Positions 28,797 through 39,068 of a DNA stretch of 64,000 nucleotides are shown here, piece after piece (the first letter of the stretch is position 1; each line of letters opens with the position of its first letter). Made by a program: the position numbers and the translations under genes. Under the pieces are notes generated by a model. It did not search any database. It worked only from the letters and a program-made list of their open reading frames with translations, and was not told where the DNA came from. Origin of the DNA: Verrucomicrobium sp. BvORR106 (GTDB lineage: Bacteria; Verrucomicrobiota; Verrucomicrobiia; Verrucomicrobiales; Verrucomicrobiaceae); assembly GCF_000739655.1 (NCBI RefSeq), contig NZ_BATR01000027.1, forward strand, positions 1 through 64,000, given 5' to 3'.

Positions 28797-29115
28797 ACGG
28801 ATGCTGCACTCCTCCAGGGTGGAGAGCTAGCTTCTCCCGCCCGGCCACCAGAGAGATGGCCATCGGGAGGTCAAAGCCGGGCCCCTCCTTCCGGAGATCT
28901 GCCGGCGCGAGGTTGAAGGTGAGGTATCCGCTGGTAGGCATGTAAATGCCGCTCGTGCTCACCGCCGCCATCACGCGCTCCCGCGACTCTTTCACCGCCG
29001 TGTCCGGCAGACCCACCACCGTCATGCGAAACTGGTTCCCGTCTGCCTCGTGACATTCGATTTCCACTTCTACGGCGTTCACGCCGAGCAGGGTGGCAGA
29101 GTAGGTTTTTGCCAT
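28797..29115 (-). pseudogene. YifB/ComM N-terminal remnant (piece C)
   Basis: The reading from 29115 (MAKTYSATLLGVNAVEVEIE) follows intact YifB residues 1-97 closely: FRMTVVGLPDTAVKESRERV, then LTFNLAPADLRKEGPGFDL and AISLVAGREKL. After that a frame change is needed to recover LSTLEECSI, and similarity then stops near 28797. Everything from the Walker A motif onward is missing. It marks the right boundary of the catabolic block that starts after the intact yifB gene. The DNA between 28721 and 28796 holds nothing I recognise. Confidence 0.85.
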
Positions 29116-29262
29116 CATGCAGTGGGCACGACTAGCATGTGGCCGCCCCCTTTGCAGGGAATATCTTGGAAGCGAACCTGTGGCAGTGACTCCCGGACCA
29201 CGTGTACGGCATCGGTATCCCTTCCGCAGCACGTGAGCATCCGGCCTGCTCGCGGCCTGGCG

Positions 29263-29841
29263 TCAGTCTCCCGCCTCGAGTGCTGTCAGAATGGTCGGCA
29301 ACACCGCGTCGGCCAGCTCCTCTGATGACATCTTCTTCTCCCGGACACCCTGAATGGCCGCCCCTGTGATCGCCCAGCTCACCATCGTTGCCTTGAGCCC
29401 CGGGTTCTTCGCACCGTGGGTTTCGAGACCGCGGAGAATGGATTCGCGGAGGATCGTCCTCACGCAGGATTCCGCGATGGGTTCGAACTGACGCCTGTGC
29501 TTGTCGCATCCCGTCGAAAGATCCGTGAGGAAATCGCAAGCGGCGAGAATCAGCGACCTCAGACTCTTGTCACAGGTCGGCACCTCGCTCCCCATCCGCG
29601 CCTCAATGGCCATGCCAAACCGCTCCCCAATCATCGCCTCAAGCAGAGCAAACTTGTCGGGGAAATGATCGTAAAACGTCGCCCGATTCAGCGTGGACCT
29701 CTCGGCGATGTCCTGAACGGAAATCTGATCAAATCCTTTCTCCCCCAGCAGCTCCTGGAACGCCTGGAAGAGCATGCGCCGCGTTCTGCGAACACGGGGA
29801 TCAAGTTTGGGGCACGGGGAGGACACCCCGTAAAATAGCAT
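29263..29841 (-). CDS. TetR/AcrR family regulator
   Basis: Starting at 29841 (MLFYGVSSPCPKLDPRVRRT) this gives 192 residues, the normal TetR size. The N-terminal helix-turn-helix is clear: RRMLFQAFQELLGEKGFDQI then AERSTLNRATFYDHFPDKFA. The C-terminal ligand-binding part is divergent. It faces the DUF5069-DoxX pair across an 80-bp region with repeat elements that fit an operator, so autoregulation and control of those two genes is likely. A longer reading to 29946 runs through the operator region and is rejected. Confidence 0.85.
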   Translation of the reverse strand: MLFYGVSSPCPKLDPRVRRTRRMLFQAFQELLGEKGFDQISVQDIAERSTLNRATFYDHFPDKFALLEAMIGERFGMAIEARMGSEVPTCDKSLRSLILAACDFLTDLSTGCDKHRRQFEPIAESCVRTILRESILRGLETHGAKNPGLKATMVSWAITGAAIQGVREKKMSSEELADAVLPTILTALEAGD

Positions 29842-29855
29842 TTGACTATAAAAAC

Positions 29856-29900
29856 GTCTAGTGATGTAATAACAACATCTGTCGTTTAAGCGACTAGTGA
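29856..29900. promoter_or_regulatory. Candidate TetR operator region
   Basis: The divergent spacer holds an inverted repeat GATGT-N7-ACATC (29863-29879) and two direct copies of CTAGTGA (29858-29864 and 29894-29900). The area is AT-rich. Assignment to the adjacent TetR protein is by position. Confidence 0.4.
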
Positions 29901-29920
29901 CGAGAATACACCCTGAGAAT

Positions 29921-30364
29921 ATGAAAAACACCATCGACCTGAACAAGGAAGCCCCTCGCAGCCCCCGCCACCGCCTGGGCGGTTACTCACTGATGGCCCG
30001 CATGATCGACAAAGGCCAGGCATCGCTCGAAAACAAGACCGGCGAGTATCACTATGCCTGTCCCCTCGATCAGGCACTTTTCGGCTTCAAGGCTGTGAAT
30101 GCAGACGATGTCCTCGCCCAGCTTCGCTCCGGTGCGACCGACGAGGAAGTGGTCGCATGGTTTGGAAGCCACGGAGACACCAAAACCGCTGAAGAAGTCT
30201 CCAGCTGGTCCGACCAGGTGGACAACTGGACCATGTACGGCGATCCGGAAAAGGGTGAATGGTTTGCCGGAGAATGCACCCGACTGGGGCTCGACCCCGC
30301 GACCACCACGCTGGCGGAATTTCTGGAGGCGGACGACGCCGCGACTTTCCCAGTCGCCGCCTGA
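29921..30364 (+). CDS. DUF5069 domain protein
   Basis: This encodes 147 residues from ATG 29921, preferred over a GTG 24 bp upstream. It has the DUF5069 layout: PRHRLGGYSLMARMIDKGQA, then GEYHYACPLDQALFGF and a C-terminal DEEVVAWFGSHGD. The family is small, cytoplasmic and of unknown function, and frequent in Verrucomicrobiota. It sits 28 bp before the DoxX gene, both divergent from the TetR gene, which suggests a small regulated redox or stress unit. Confidence 0.8.
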   Translation: MKNTIDLNKEAPRSPRHRLGGYSLMARMIDKGQASLENKTGEYHYACPLDQALFGFKAVNADDVLAQLRSGATDEEVVAWFGSHGDTKTAEEVSSWSDQVDNWTMYGDPEKGEWFAGECTRLGLDPATTTLAEFLEADDAATFPVAA

Positions 30365-30392
30365 ACTCCCTGAACCACGAGTGAACTCACCC

Positions 30393-30776
30393 ATGAAAAT
30401 CGCCCTCTGGATTGTCCAAATTCTCCTGGCGCTGGCCTTCGGTGCCTCCGGGTTCATGAAAGTCTTCGCCTTCGATCAGTTTGTCGCATCCGCGCCTGAT
30501 CTGGCGAATCAGCAGGGCCTCTTTGCCTTCATTGGCATTGCGGAGCTCGTCGGAGCGGTCGGGTTGATTTTGCCCGCGCTGACCGGGGTGCTGCCGGTCC
30601 TTACAACCTGGGCGGCGGTTGGACTGGGTACCATCATGGTCCTGGGTACGGGTTTGCACATTATGAAAGGAGAGTGGTCGCACGTACCAGTCACAGTCAT
30701 CCTTCTGGCACTGAATGTCTTCGTCGTCTGGGGCCGTGGATTCGGCTCCCAACGCAAATCCACAGCGAGGGTGTAG
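30393..30776 (+). CDS. DoxX family membrane protein
   Basis: This encodes 127 residues with four hydrophobic segments: IALWIVQILLALAFGASGFM, the FAFIGIAELVGAVGLILPAL region, LTTWAAVGLGTIMVLGTGL and VPVTVILLALNVFVVWGRG. This is the DoxX/DoxD-like four-helix membrane family; members have been linked to oxidative stress handling, without a settled reaction. The start at 30393 is the first that places a membrane helix at the N-terminus. It is co-directional with DUF5069 and probably under the TetR regulator. Confidence 0.82.
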   Translation: MKIALWIVQILLALAFGASGFMKVFAFDQFVASAPDLANQQGLFAFIGIAELVGAVGLILPALTGVLPVLTTWAAVGLGTIMVLGTGLHIMKGEWSHVPVTVILLALNVFVVWGRGFGSQRKSTARV

Positions 30777-31182
30777 CTTGGAAAATTCAGAGGCGAATCG
30801 CGAGAGGCGACTTGGAGAAGTCGCACTCTCGCCGTCTCGATCAAAGCTGCTCCGACCTGAGAGTTCACCGCCATAGATGGCGGTTGGGCGTGCGGTGAGA
30901 GTTCGCCTCCGGCACGTGATGGGATAGAACCTCCTCCGATCCCTTCGGGTTCACCAGCGTTCACGCCATTTTCAAGATCCGCTCATGGACGGGGCAAGGG
31001 CACGAGACTGGTGGCTTCGGAGAGCGCTTTCTGCGTTCTTGATTGCGGGAACCAGGGCGAAAGCGAAAAAAGTTGTCCGTATTGTCCTGGCTCTTTGGGG
31101 ACGTTCGTCATGCTTTTGACGGGCTGCTTCGGCAGTCCCGCTCAAGCAACTTCCGACTCCAAATTCCAAACCCAACCTTCTC
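30777..31182. other. Intergenic region with hairpins and yifB remnant E
   Basis: Directly after the DoxX gene are two hairpins: GCGACTT-GGAG-AAGTCGC (30807-30824, extendable outward) and CCGCCAT-AG-ATGGCGG (30868-30883). The middle holds yifB remnant E. The rest (30999-31182) contains no recognisable gene and leads into the VOC gene. Confidence 0.5.
30905..30998 (-). pseudogene. YifB/ComM C-terminal remnant (piece E), heavily decayed
   Basis: Read leftward, the DNA can be aligned to pieces A and B: the codons for HERILKMA then TL, and after a short divergent stretch the block for VLSHHV with GGTTCTATCCCATCACGTG. Stops and gaps interrupt it. It is only about 95 bases, so the call rests on the shared 3'-end block CACGTGATGGGATAG found in pieces A, B and E. 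Confidence 0.55.
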
Positions 31183-31584
31183 ATGAGCCGACAGATCTTC
31201 ATCTCCCTGCCTGTGGCCGACCTGCCCAAGTCCATTGCTTTCTACAAGACGCTGGGCTTCGACCACAACGCCCAATTCACCGATGACACCGCTGCCTGCA
31301 TCGTCATCAGTGAGGCCATTCACGTCATGCTGCTGACTCATGCGAAGTTCACCAGCTTCACCCCGAAGTCGATCTGCGACACCAAGACAAGCACCGAGGT
31401 GCTGCTCTCCCTCAACTGTGAAAGCCGCGAGGAAGTGGACGGACTGGTGGCCAAGGCCTTGAGCGCCGGCGGCTCGACCCAGGGCAAGCCCGAGGATGAC
31501 GAGTTCATGTATCAACACGATTTCTCCGATCCCGATGGGCATCAGTGGGGCGTGTTTAGTATGAAGGGCATGCCTCCGCAGTAG
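31183..31584 (+). CDS. VOC (glyoxalase/bleomycin-resistance fold) protein
   Basis: This encodes 133 residues. It opens RQIFISLPVADLPKSIAFYK and closes HDFSDPDGHQWGVF, the two ends of a vicinal-oxygen-chelate module pair. A Glu near the end that usually binds metal is not obvious, so it may be a binding protein and not an enzyme. It stands alone, between yifB remnant E and a structured dispersed repeat. Confidence 0.85.
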   Translation: MSRQIFISLPVADLPKSIAFYKTLGFDHNAQFTDDTAACIVISEAIHVMLLTHAKFTSFTPKSICDTKTSTEVLLSLNCESREEVDGLVAKALSAGGSTQGKPEDDEFMYQHDFSDPDGHQWGVFSMKGMPPQ

Positions 31585-32273
31585 TTGCGTTGCGGGCGTA
31601 TCACGGGCGTTGGCGAGGAGGCGAAGCTTGCAGACGCTTCAGTTAGTGCCTGCCAAGGAACCTGAAGGTATGAGCTGGAGGTGTTGATGGCGGTGGGGAC
31701 GAAGCGGATGCGGTCGGCTTCCCCACCTGATTATCTCCTGCGGCGGTACCCAAGGTTGACTCGCTTAGGCTCGTCCAACCTTGGGCTGTGCTACAGATCC
31801 CATACTGGGATCAACTTCGGTCTGAAGCGGGCACCTCAAGGTGGTTCCTCGCCTTCCACGCGCTCCCTCGAAGTTTTTTCCTCGAAGAGGACAGGGCTAC
31901 AAGCCCAACGTTGACGAGCTTCCAGCGAGTCTACGTTGGGTATGGGTGTTCGAAATTGCTACTCTAGAGGAGTTGTGGCGGTCTGAATGCCTTTCGCATC
32001 CTGGGTTCCTTCGCAGGCACTTGCTTCCCCGTATGCGACGTCTTGACCATGGAGCTTACCGTGTGCCCAAGAGGTGCTGCACGGCCGCAAGGGTAACTAG
32101 TGTCAATCATCCCTGTGCGGACCATGCGGCCATCTCTCGTGCCCCTACAGGGCACAACTCCTGTATGACTCCCTCTTGGCCATTCGGGAGGGCACTCACT
32201 TATCGCAAAGGCAACATGCTGGCTTTTTGCGTATAGATTGTTTATATAGACCGGCTATGCTTCTGCGGCTGAC
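31585..32273. other. Long intergenic region dominated by a structured repeat
   Basis: No gene is supported. The left part (31631-31940) is a structured dispersed repeat, listed separately. From about 31950 to 32270 I see only short open readings without conserved features. The last ~50 bases before the next gene are AT-richer (TTGTTTATATAGACC) and may hold its promoter. Confidence 0.4.
31631..31940 (+). repeat. Structured dispersed repeat, copy 1 (paired with 58603)
   Basis: Bases 31631-31857 align with 58603-58823. Two hairpins are shared: CCCAAGGTTG...CAACCTTGGG (31749-31758 with 31776-31785) and GATCCCA-TAC-TGGGATC (31796-31812). In copy 2 the first stem is CCCAACGTTG...CAACGTTGGG: both arms changed so pairing is kept. 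A third stem CCCAACGT...ACGTTGGG (31904-31940) is seen only here. Single-base insertions between copies break any shared reading frame, so the conserved object is the structure and not a protein. Confidence 0.75.
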
Positions 32274-33695
32274 ATGCACATGCCACAACCAACCGCGTAT
32301 CCGGATATCAGGCACCCAGCATACCAACCAATGCCAGACTCCCGCTCAACGCCTCCGTTGCCCGTTTCACCCAATTTCCCGAGCACAGAGGATTTGTGCC
32401 CTGAGCTACGGTGGGATGACTTCGAGAGGCGCATTGGACACTACGAATTTTCGCAGGAAAAGTTCAGCGAGGCAGGGCAAAGGCTGCTTGACTGGATCGG
32501 ATCGATCCATCGGTGCGGGTACACGCGGGAGAAGTGTTTGCGGGAGTTGATGGCAAACTATCAACCAGGAGATGAGAACCGGATTCTCTTGCGCCTTTCG
32601 GACTGGGTCAAAGTCATTCAGCAACTCGCGAGAACGTGGACTGTTAAGAACTTCAGACTGCTTCCGCTGGAAGCCATTCACGCCAATGAGCGCCTGCTTC
32701 TCTATCTCTCATGCAAGGAGCGGTTGCAGGACGATCCTGGCCTGAAAGAAATCAAGCGGGACCTCATTGAGAGGACCTCCTCGATAGACCGCGATCAGCT
32801 CTTCGGCTTCTCCAGGCGTTTTAGAAAGTTCCTGTATTCCCTTTCCCTTGCAGGAAAGGGAGACCTCAGACGATGGATGCTTGATGACGTCGAGCCTTCC
32901 AATCGACTTCACCTCTTGAAGGAGATCGCATTCTCCAACCTGACGGAGGAAGAGATTGAAAAGCTGGGATCGGACAAGTCCGTTTTCGTGCGGCGCCGCT
33001 TTTTTCATACACAGCTTGAGGCAGGGATCACCCCTTCCAAGTCGCAGCTTCTCTCGTTGGCTCTTCATCCCAACCGGAGCCTGCGGGAATTGGGGCAATT
33101 TTACCTCAGCCGTATCTACTCGGAAGATGCCTACACCATTTACCGATCCAGTGATGGAGCGCAGTTCTACTACATCGCTGACTATGGCCGGAAAGAAGAC
33201 GCGCCGTACTTCATGGAAGGTCTCCGGACAGGCTCAAAGTCCACCCGTTACAACTGTCTCCGGGCTCTGGCTTTGCATGCCCCAGAGCGCCTTGCAGAGT
33301 TAGACTTGGGAGCTCTGATTCGCCAAGATCGAAAGTCTCGCGCCGTCCTTCTCCCCGTCATTCCCCGGCTGCTGTCATTGGATGCAATCCTTGCGTTGCG
33401 CCCAGCGTTTGAGCAAAGCTCACCCTCCGGCATCCTTAGCTTCCTGCACTTGCTAGAGAAGAAGTCATTCTGGACATTCGTCGATACGGGGCTCGATGTA
33501 CTGCTCTCAGATGCACCTCCGAGGTCGCACGAGCCGATCATCCAGGCGATTCATCAACGAGTGTCAATCAATGAGGTTCTCCCCCCAATTCTACGACAGA
33601 GCATTTCTGAGAAGATCGGCAGAATGCGGAGCACCTCCGGGCATCGGCATGAGCAGACGATCCACGTGCTCGAACTCATGATGAAAGCAGCATAA
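32274..33695 (+). CDS. Orphan helical-repeat protein, function unknown
   Basis: This encodes 473 residues with no export signal and no domain I recognise. It is rich in Leu/Arg/Glu amphipathic helices, for example RLSDWVKVIQQLARTW, then DKSVFVRRRFFHTQLEAG and SRYNCLRALALHA-type units that look like degenerate HEAT/ARM repeats. No Walker, nuclease or protease motif is visible. Base use is less GC-rich than its neighbours, and it stands alone between two structured intergenic repeats, which fits recent acquisition. The N-terminal ~45 residues are Pro-rich and the start is uncertain (alternatives at 32280 and 32331). Confidence 0.75.
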   Translation: MHMPQPTAYPDIRHPAYQPMPDSRSTPPLPVSPNFPSTEDLCPELRWDDFERRIGHYEFSQEKFSEAGQRLLDWIGSIHRCGYTREKCLRELMANYQPGDENRILLRLSDWVKVIQQLARTWTVKNFRLLPLEAIHANERLLLYLSCKERLQDDPGLKEIKRDLIERTSSIDRDQLFGFSRRFRKFLYSLSLAGKGDLRRWMLDDVEPSNRLHLLKEIAFSNLTEEEIEKLGSDKSVFVRRRFFHTQLEAGITPSKSQLLSLALHPNRSLRELGQFYLSRIYSEDAYTIYRSSDGAQFYYIADYGRKEDAPYFMEGLRTGSKSTRYNCLRALALHAPERLAELDLGALIRQDRKSRAVLLPVIPRLLSLDAILALRPAFEQSSPSGILSFLHLLEKKSFWTFVDTGLDVLLSDAPPRSHEPIIQAIHQRVSINEVLPPILRQSISEKIGRMRSTSGHRHEQTIHVLELMMKAA

Positions 33696-34208
33696 CAAGA
33701 TATGCCTCGGAGGGTGGACCAGGGACTCCCTAACTCACAGAGACCGGCAAACTGGGAAAGCGTATGGCAGTATGCTCGCAGTCCCTGGCGGTCGGCTTCA
33801 CTCTCGTTTTGTTGAGTGACTAAGAACCTGGATTCAAGAACGCGGAGGCGCCAAGGCTTCACTCAATTGATGTTCGGGCCTGAAAGGCCCCAAAGAGCCC
33901 AGCCCAGGGGCGGAGGCCACGAAGTGGACAAAGACCCTGGGTCCAGACATCCCGTTTGTATTGCGGCCTGGAGGGTCGCGCGAGAGGTGCGCGTGCTGGC
34001 GATGGTCGTTTTGTCGTAGGGCTCCCACCGTAGGATCATCTGGCCTGCGCATGCGCGTAAGGAGATAAGAGTCTGATGCCGATTCAAGGTCTTGACGCCA
34101 AAGGATGCAGGGGGCGTTGACCTCGTCGCCATATCCTCTTCGAGGAAGAACTTCGACTGAGCAACTGAACGGCGTTAGTTCCTGCAACTCCCCAATTCGA
34201 ACCCCTTC
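33696..34208. other. Intergenic structured sequence with nested hairpins
   Basis: No gene supported. At 33876-33890 there is GGGCC-TGAAA-GGCCC. At 33903-33941 a CCCAGGG...CCCTGGG stem encloses CCAC-GAA-GTGG (33918-33928). This resembles non-coding dispersed elements common in Verrucomicrobiota and Planctomycetes intergenic DNA; only one copy is in this window. The rest (33945-34208) shows nothing specific. Confidence 0.45.
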
Positions 34209-35477
34209 CTAATACTTCGGAAAAATATCGGGCGTCGGGAACCGATCTTCGTGGCTGAAGTTCCCGCTGTTGAGGTATTCCTCCCGCGGCATGTGGACAT
34301 CTGGCCAGGCTGCGGGGCGAATCTTGACAACCCGCGTAGGGCGGAGGCCTTCGGTGATGAGGTCGGTCTCAAAGCGAATCTGGATGCCGCTGCTGCCCAG
34401 AAGAGGCTCGCCGGGCATCTTCGTGACATCGAGGATTTTGCCTCGTGCAGCCATCTGCGCGGGTCCGGCGGTGCCGCCTTCGGTGTGCTTCAACGTGTTC
34501 TCCACCCCATTCATCACTGCGGCGATACCAGTCTTGAATTCCGCGTAGAGAGACTCATCCATGCCGCCGAACAAGGTCGCGGTAACGGTGGCGCGGCCGA
34601 ACTTGCCGTACTCCACTGCATCCACCCAGGCCGGCATCCAACGGGTGCGAATGAAAGCCTTGTGCGTCTCGGTCTGGACATGAGCGGCGCGTTGCATCGC
34701 GGCGGCGTCCAGCCAGATGTCGGAGATGTGGAAGCGGGTGAACACGCCGCCCAGCGTGGGTTTCCAGGTGATCCCCAACAGGACGGCTTGGTCATTGAGA
34801 GACTTCTTGCCGTTGGCGGGCCACGTCCCCTCAGTGATCAAATCGTCGAGCGTAAGGCATTCCCGACCACGCCAGATGCGGGTGGCGGCATCGAAGGTCA
34901 GCGTTTCCTCACTGGCCTTGGTTTCGCCGCCTGCGCCTGCCTTCGGTTCGCGACGGGCGATGAGCGTCCCTTCGTTGTTCTTGAGCTCCAGTTCCTTCAG
35001 CTTCCAGACCAAGCCCTCGCGTTGGCAGTGGCTGGGCTCATCTTCGAGAAGGAGGACGTGGTTCTCGGCAGGGGCACTCCCGGCATCACCGTAGCCTGAG
35101 GTTTTCTCCTTGTTGTTGACCGGCAGAACCGGCACCGCGGAAAGCTTCGGGTCCGGCGGGAGAAAGGCATGGACGTGCAGCACGGTGCCGAGCGGAATGT
35201 CCCGCAGATCTGCTGGTGCGCCGTGATAGCGCACCATGCCGTAAGGGAGCATCGCAAAAGGATGCGGATTATTCCGGCGAAACACAGCCGTCCCTTCCAC
35301 ACGAATGCTACCCCGCCGATTCGCATGATCCACAAACACCAACTCACCCCGATAAGAGTGCGCTTTCTCGAGAGGAGGAAACTTCCCCGCTTCAGGCCGG
35401 AACGGCTCGTCTGCGGCAAGTGCGGTGGTGGTGAGCACGCACGAGAGAGTGGCGAGCAGGGTGATGGCGAGTTTCAT
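34209..35477 (-). CDS. Secreted protein of unknown family, tandem paralogue 2
   Basis: This encodes 422 residues from ATG 35477 ([20 protein letters not shown]), a signal peptide; the longer reading to 35528 translates repeat DNA. It is clearly paralogous to the upstream gene across its whole length: shared blocks include [40 protein letters not shown] and [20 protein letters not shown]. An N-terminal beta-barrel-like part ([19 protein letters not shown]) and a C-terminal part ([20 protein letters not shown]) flank a helical middle. No catalytic motif stands out. It is the last gene of the cytochrome / DUF1552 cluster, so a role beside those proteins is likely. Confidence 0.8.
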   Translation of the reverse strand: MKLAITLLATLSCVLTTTALAADEPFRPEAGKFPPLEKAHSYRGELVFVDHANRRGSIRVEGTAVFRRNNPHPFAMLPYGMVRYHGAPADLRDIPLGTVLHVHAFLPPDPKLSAVPVLPVNNKEKTSGYGDAGSAPAENHVLLLEDEPSHCQREGLVWKLKELELKNNEGTLIARREPKAGAGGETKASEETLTFDAATRIWRGRECLTLDDLITEGTWPANGKKSLNDQAVLLGITWKPTLGGVFTRFHISDIWLDAAAMQRAAHVQTETHKAFIRTRWMPAWVDAVEYGKFGRATVTATLFGGMDESLYAEFKTGIAAVMNGVENTLKHTEGGTAGPAQMAARGKILDVTKMPGEPLLGSSGIQIRFETDLITEGLRPTRVVKIRPAAWPDVHMPREEYLNSGNFSHEDRFPTPDIFPKY

Positions 35478-35486
35478 GCGGGAAAC

Positions 35487-35559
35487 GGAGCAATGGAGTG
35501 CTGGAGTATTGGAGTGCTGGGGTTCCAATACTCCACCGCTCCATTACTCCAGCACTCCA
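35487..35559. repeat. 8-bp-period inverted repeat (GGAGTNNT), array 1
   Basis: The left arm (35487-35520) is four GGAGNNNT units plus GGGG, and the right arm (35524-35559) is the same motif inverted (ANNACTCC). Together they can fold into a ~32-bp stem in which the invariant GGAG/CTCC steps pair and the variable bases partly mismatch. It fills the gap between the two paralogous secreted-protein genes almost exactly (35478-35564). It may act as a terminator-like or processing hairpin, or be a mobile REP-like unit. Confidence 0.8.
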
Positions 35560-35564
35560 GGAGG

Positions 35565-36854
35565 TCAGTACTTGGGAAAGAAGTCCGGGGTCGGGAAGCG
35601 GTCTTCGGCGTTAGAGCCATCTCCCACGTATTCCTCCCGAGGCACTTGCACCTGGGGCCAGCCTGAAGGCCGGATGCGAACGACTCTCCCGGAGCGGATG
35701 CCTTCGATGACGAGGTCGGTCTCAAACTGGACCTGGATGCCGCTGCTACCCACAGGGACCTCGCCAGGCGTCTTCGTGACGTTGAGGATGGGGCCCTTGG
35801 AAGCCATGTGTGCCGGGCCGTAAGCACCGCCGGCATGCTTCAGGGTATTCTCGGCTCCGTTCACCAGCACCTGGCCACCCTTCTGGAAATCGGCGTAAAG
35901 AGATTCGTCCATGCCGCCGAACAAGGTCGCGGTCACGGTGGCGCGGCCGAACTTGCCATACTCGACCGTATCCACCCAGGCAGGCATCCAGCGACTGCGA
36001 ATGAAAGCCTTGTGCGTCTCGGTTTGATTCTGAGCCGCACGTTGCATCGAGGCGTCATCCAGCCAGATGTCCGAGATGTGGAAGCGGGTGAAGATACCAT
36101 CGGGCGTGGGCTTCCAGGTGATCCCGAGCAGGACGGCCTGGCCATCGAGTGATTTCTTGCCGCTGGCAGGCCAGAGGCCCTCCGTGACCAAGTCGGCAAT
36201 CGCGAGGGATTCGCGACCCCGCCAGACGCGCGTGGCGGCGTCGAAGGTCAGCTTTTCTTCCTGGGCTTTGCCACCCGCAACAGGTCCCGCCTTCGGCTCG
36301 CGACTGGCGATGATCATCCCCTCATTATTTTTAAGCTCGAGTTCCTTGAGCTTCCAGACCAGTCCTTCGCGCTGGCAGTGGCTCGGCTCATCTTCCAGGA
36401 GGAGGACGTGGTTCTCGGCCGGTGCCACGCCGGTGCCGCTGTAGCCCGCGATCTTATCCTTGTTATTAACCGGCAACACCGGCACGGCAGAGAGTTTCGG
36501 GTCCGGCGGCAGGAAAGCCCGAACGTGCATCACGGTGCCAAGTGGGATGTCCCTCAGATCCGCCGGGGCATTGTGATAACGAACGACGGCGTAAGGGAGC
36601 AGGGCAAAGGGTTGCGGGGCATTGCGGAAATAAGTGCCGCCCTCACCCTGCACGCGGAGGCTGCCGCGGCGGTTGACATGATCCACAAATACGAGTTCAC
36701 CACGGTAGGTGTGAGCCTTCTCGAGAGGGGGGAACTTCCCCGCCTCCGGACGAAACGGCTCGTCTGCGGCTGCGGTGGCGGCAGCGGCGTTTGCGAAGGA
36801 GGAGGAAAGGGAGAGGCCGAGGCACAGGGCCAGGAGCCAGGGGGCTCGGTTCAT
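35565..36854 (-). CDS. Secreted protein of unknown family, tandem paralogue 1
   Basis: This encodes 429 residues with a signal peptide (WLLALCLGLSLSSSFANAAA). The closely related paralogue follows directly downstream; conserved blocks are [57 protein letters not shown] and [21 protein letters not shown] single conserved Cys occurs in PSHCQREG. I do not recognise the family. Both copies and the DUF1552 and cytochrome genes upstream run leftward as one cluster, separated only by hairpin repeats, so these may be secreted partners of that redox system. Confidence 0.8.
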   Translation of the reverse strand: MNRAPWLLALCLGLSLSSSFANAAAATAAADEPFRPEAGKFPPLEKAHTYRGELVFVDHVNRRGSLRVQGEGGTYFRNAPQPFALLPYAVVRYHNAPADLRDIPLGTVMHVRAFLPPDPKLSAVPVLPVNNKDKIAGYSGTGVAPAENHVLLLEDEPSHCQREGLVWKLKELELKNNEGMIIASREPKAGPVAGGKAQEEKLTFDAATRVWRGRESLAIADLVTEGLWPASGKKSLDGQAVLLGITWKPTPDGIFTRFHISDIWLDDASMQRAAQNQTETHKAFIRSRWMPAWVDTVEYGKFGRATVTATLFGGMDESLYADFQKGGQVLVNGAENTLKHAGGAYGPAHMASKGPILNVTKTPGEVPVGSSGIQVQFETDLVIEGIRSGRVVRIRPSGWPQVQVPREEYVGDGSNAEDRFPTPDFFPKY

Positions 36855-36875
36855 GGAGAAGAGGGGGAGTATGTT

Positions 36876-36967
36876 GGAGAAATGGAGTGTTGGAGTATTG
36901 GAATGATGAAATGGCGGAGCTCTGGAGTGATTTCCTCTACTCCATCACTCCAATAATCCACCACTCC
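36876..36967. repeat. 8-bp-period inverted repeat (GGAGTNNT), array 2
   Basis: GGAG-based 8-mers on the left (36876-36930: GGAGAAAT, GGAGTGTT, GGAGTATT and others) face ACTCC-based 8-mers on the right (36937-36967). It fills most of the gap between the DUF1552 gene and paralogue 1. Confidence 0.78.
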
Positions 36968-36978
36968 CTGATGCCGCC

Positions 36979-38361
<1,383 letters not shown>

Positions 38362-38372
38362 GGGACGGAGGG

Positions 38373-38536
38373 GTGGAATGGCGGGGAAATGGAGGTGGAG
38401 AGGTGGAATACTGGAGTGAAGGAGTAATGGAATGTTGGAGGATGCGGTATTGGAGACGTGCGACGAGGGAGAGGTGGAGCGATGCATTTCATCAATCCAA
38501 CACTCCACTACTCCATCACTCCTCCGCCATCACTCC
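38373..38536. repeat. 8-bp-period inverted repeat (GGAGTNNT), array 3
   Basis: On the plus strand a long GGAG/GGAA-type arm (38373-38456) faces a CTCC-type arm (38494-38536), with ~37 bp between. The right arm overlaps the last codons of the four-helix-bundle gene, whose C-terminal REGVMAEE is encoded by repeat units. This supports the gene having been built into or inserted at a repeat. Confidence 0.78.
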
Positions 38537-39025
38537 TTCCCTCTCGAGAAGTAGCTCAAGGTCGTGGGTGACGTCGGGATCTGCGTTATACTCAACAAGG
38601 CCTTCGCGGACGACGAGTGTCTCGGTCCAATCGTTGGCATCGCGCTTCAGTTCAAGAGCCCCGACAAGCTTCAGAAGGCGATTCTCCAGCCGGAAAATCA
38701 GGGTGTCGAGTTGTTCAAAAGTAGAGCGCTCGATCTGACCATTGCGTGAGTAGGCGATGAAGCCCGAAAGAGTTTCACCAAGTGATCCTAGAGCAATGTT
38801 GAGATGCTGAAGGTACTCACGCACGGTGCGGCGGCAGTAACCTTCGGCGATATTGCGATGAATGGAATCACTGGAAGCGAGCGACTGTGAGGCGAGCTTC
38901 TTTAGCTCAAAAGGCCACCCGCGAACAGCGCCGTAAGCGAGCCCATATAGCTCGATAGCATCCTGCCAGACCAGCAACTGCTGGTGTCCACGATTCTTGT
39001 TTCGTCTGGTGGTGCTCATGTTCAT
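38516..39025 (-). CDS. Four-helix-bundle protein (S23/IVP family)
   Basis: This encodes 169 residues, slightly longer than the ~120 usual for the family because of a C-terminal tail. It matches the 23S rRNA intervening-sequence / S23-like four-helix-bundle family: [20 protein letters not shown], then [40 protein letters not shown] and [17 protein letters not shown]. Family members include the Avd accessory protein of diversity-generating retroelements, but no reverse transcriptase or variable repeat lies nearby. The gene is wedged between the cytochrome and DUF1552 genes with GGAGTNNT repeats touching both ends, which suggests it travels with the repeat. Function unknown. Confidence 0.82.
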   Translation of the reverse strand: MNMSTTRRNKNRGHQQLLVWQDAIELYGLAYGAVRGWPFELKKLASQSLASSDSIHRNIAEGYCRRTVREYLQHLNIALGSLGETLSGFIAYSRNGQIERSTFEQLDTLIFRLENRLLKLVGALELKRDANDWTETLVVREGLVEYNADPDVTHDLELLLEREGVMAEE

Positions 39026-39029
39026 TCAA

Positions 39030-39068
39030 AACTCCATCACTCCATCACTCCAATACTCCACTACTCCA
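39030..39068. repeat. 8-bp-period repeat (GGAGTNNT), array 4, one arm only
   Basis: On the minus strand, five GGAGTNNT units run from the stop of the cytochrome gene to just before the four-helix-bundle start. There is no opposite arm here; the matching arm lies beyond the four-helix-bundle gene (array 3), as if the gene had opened a hairpin. Confidence 0.75.

Noticed and set aside
38516-39025. Diversity-generating retroelement around the Avd-like four-helix-bundle gene
   Set aside because: No reverse transcriptase, template repeat or variable C-type lectin gene is nearby.
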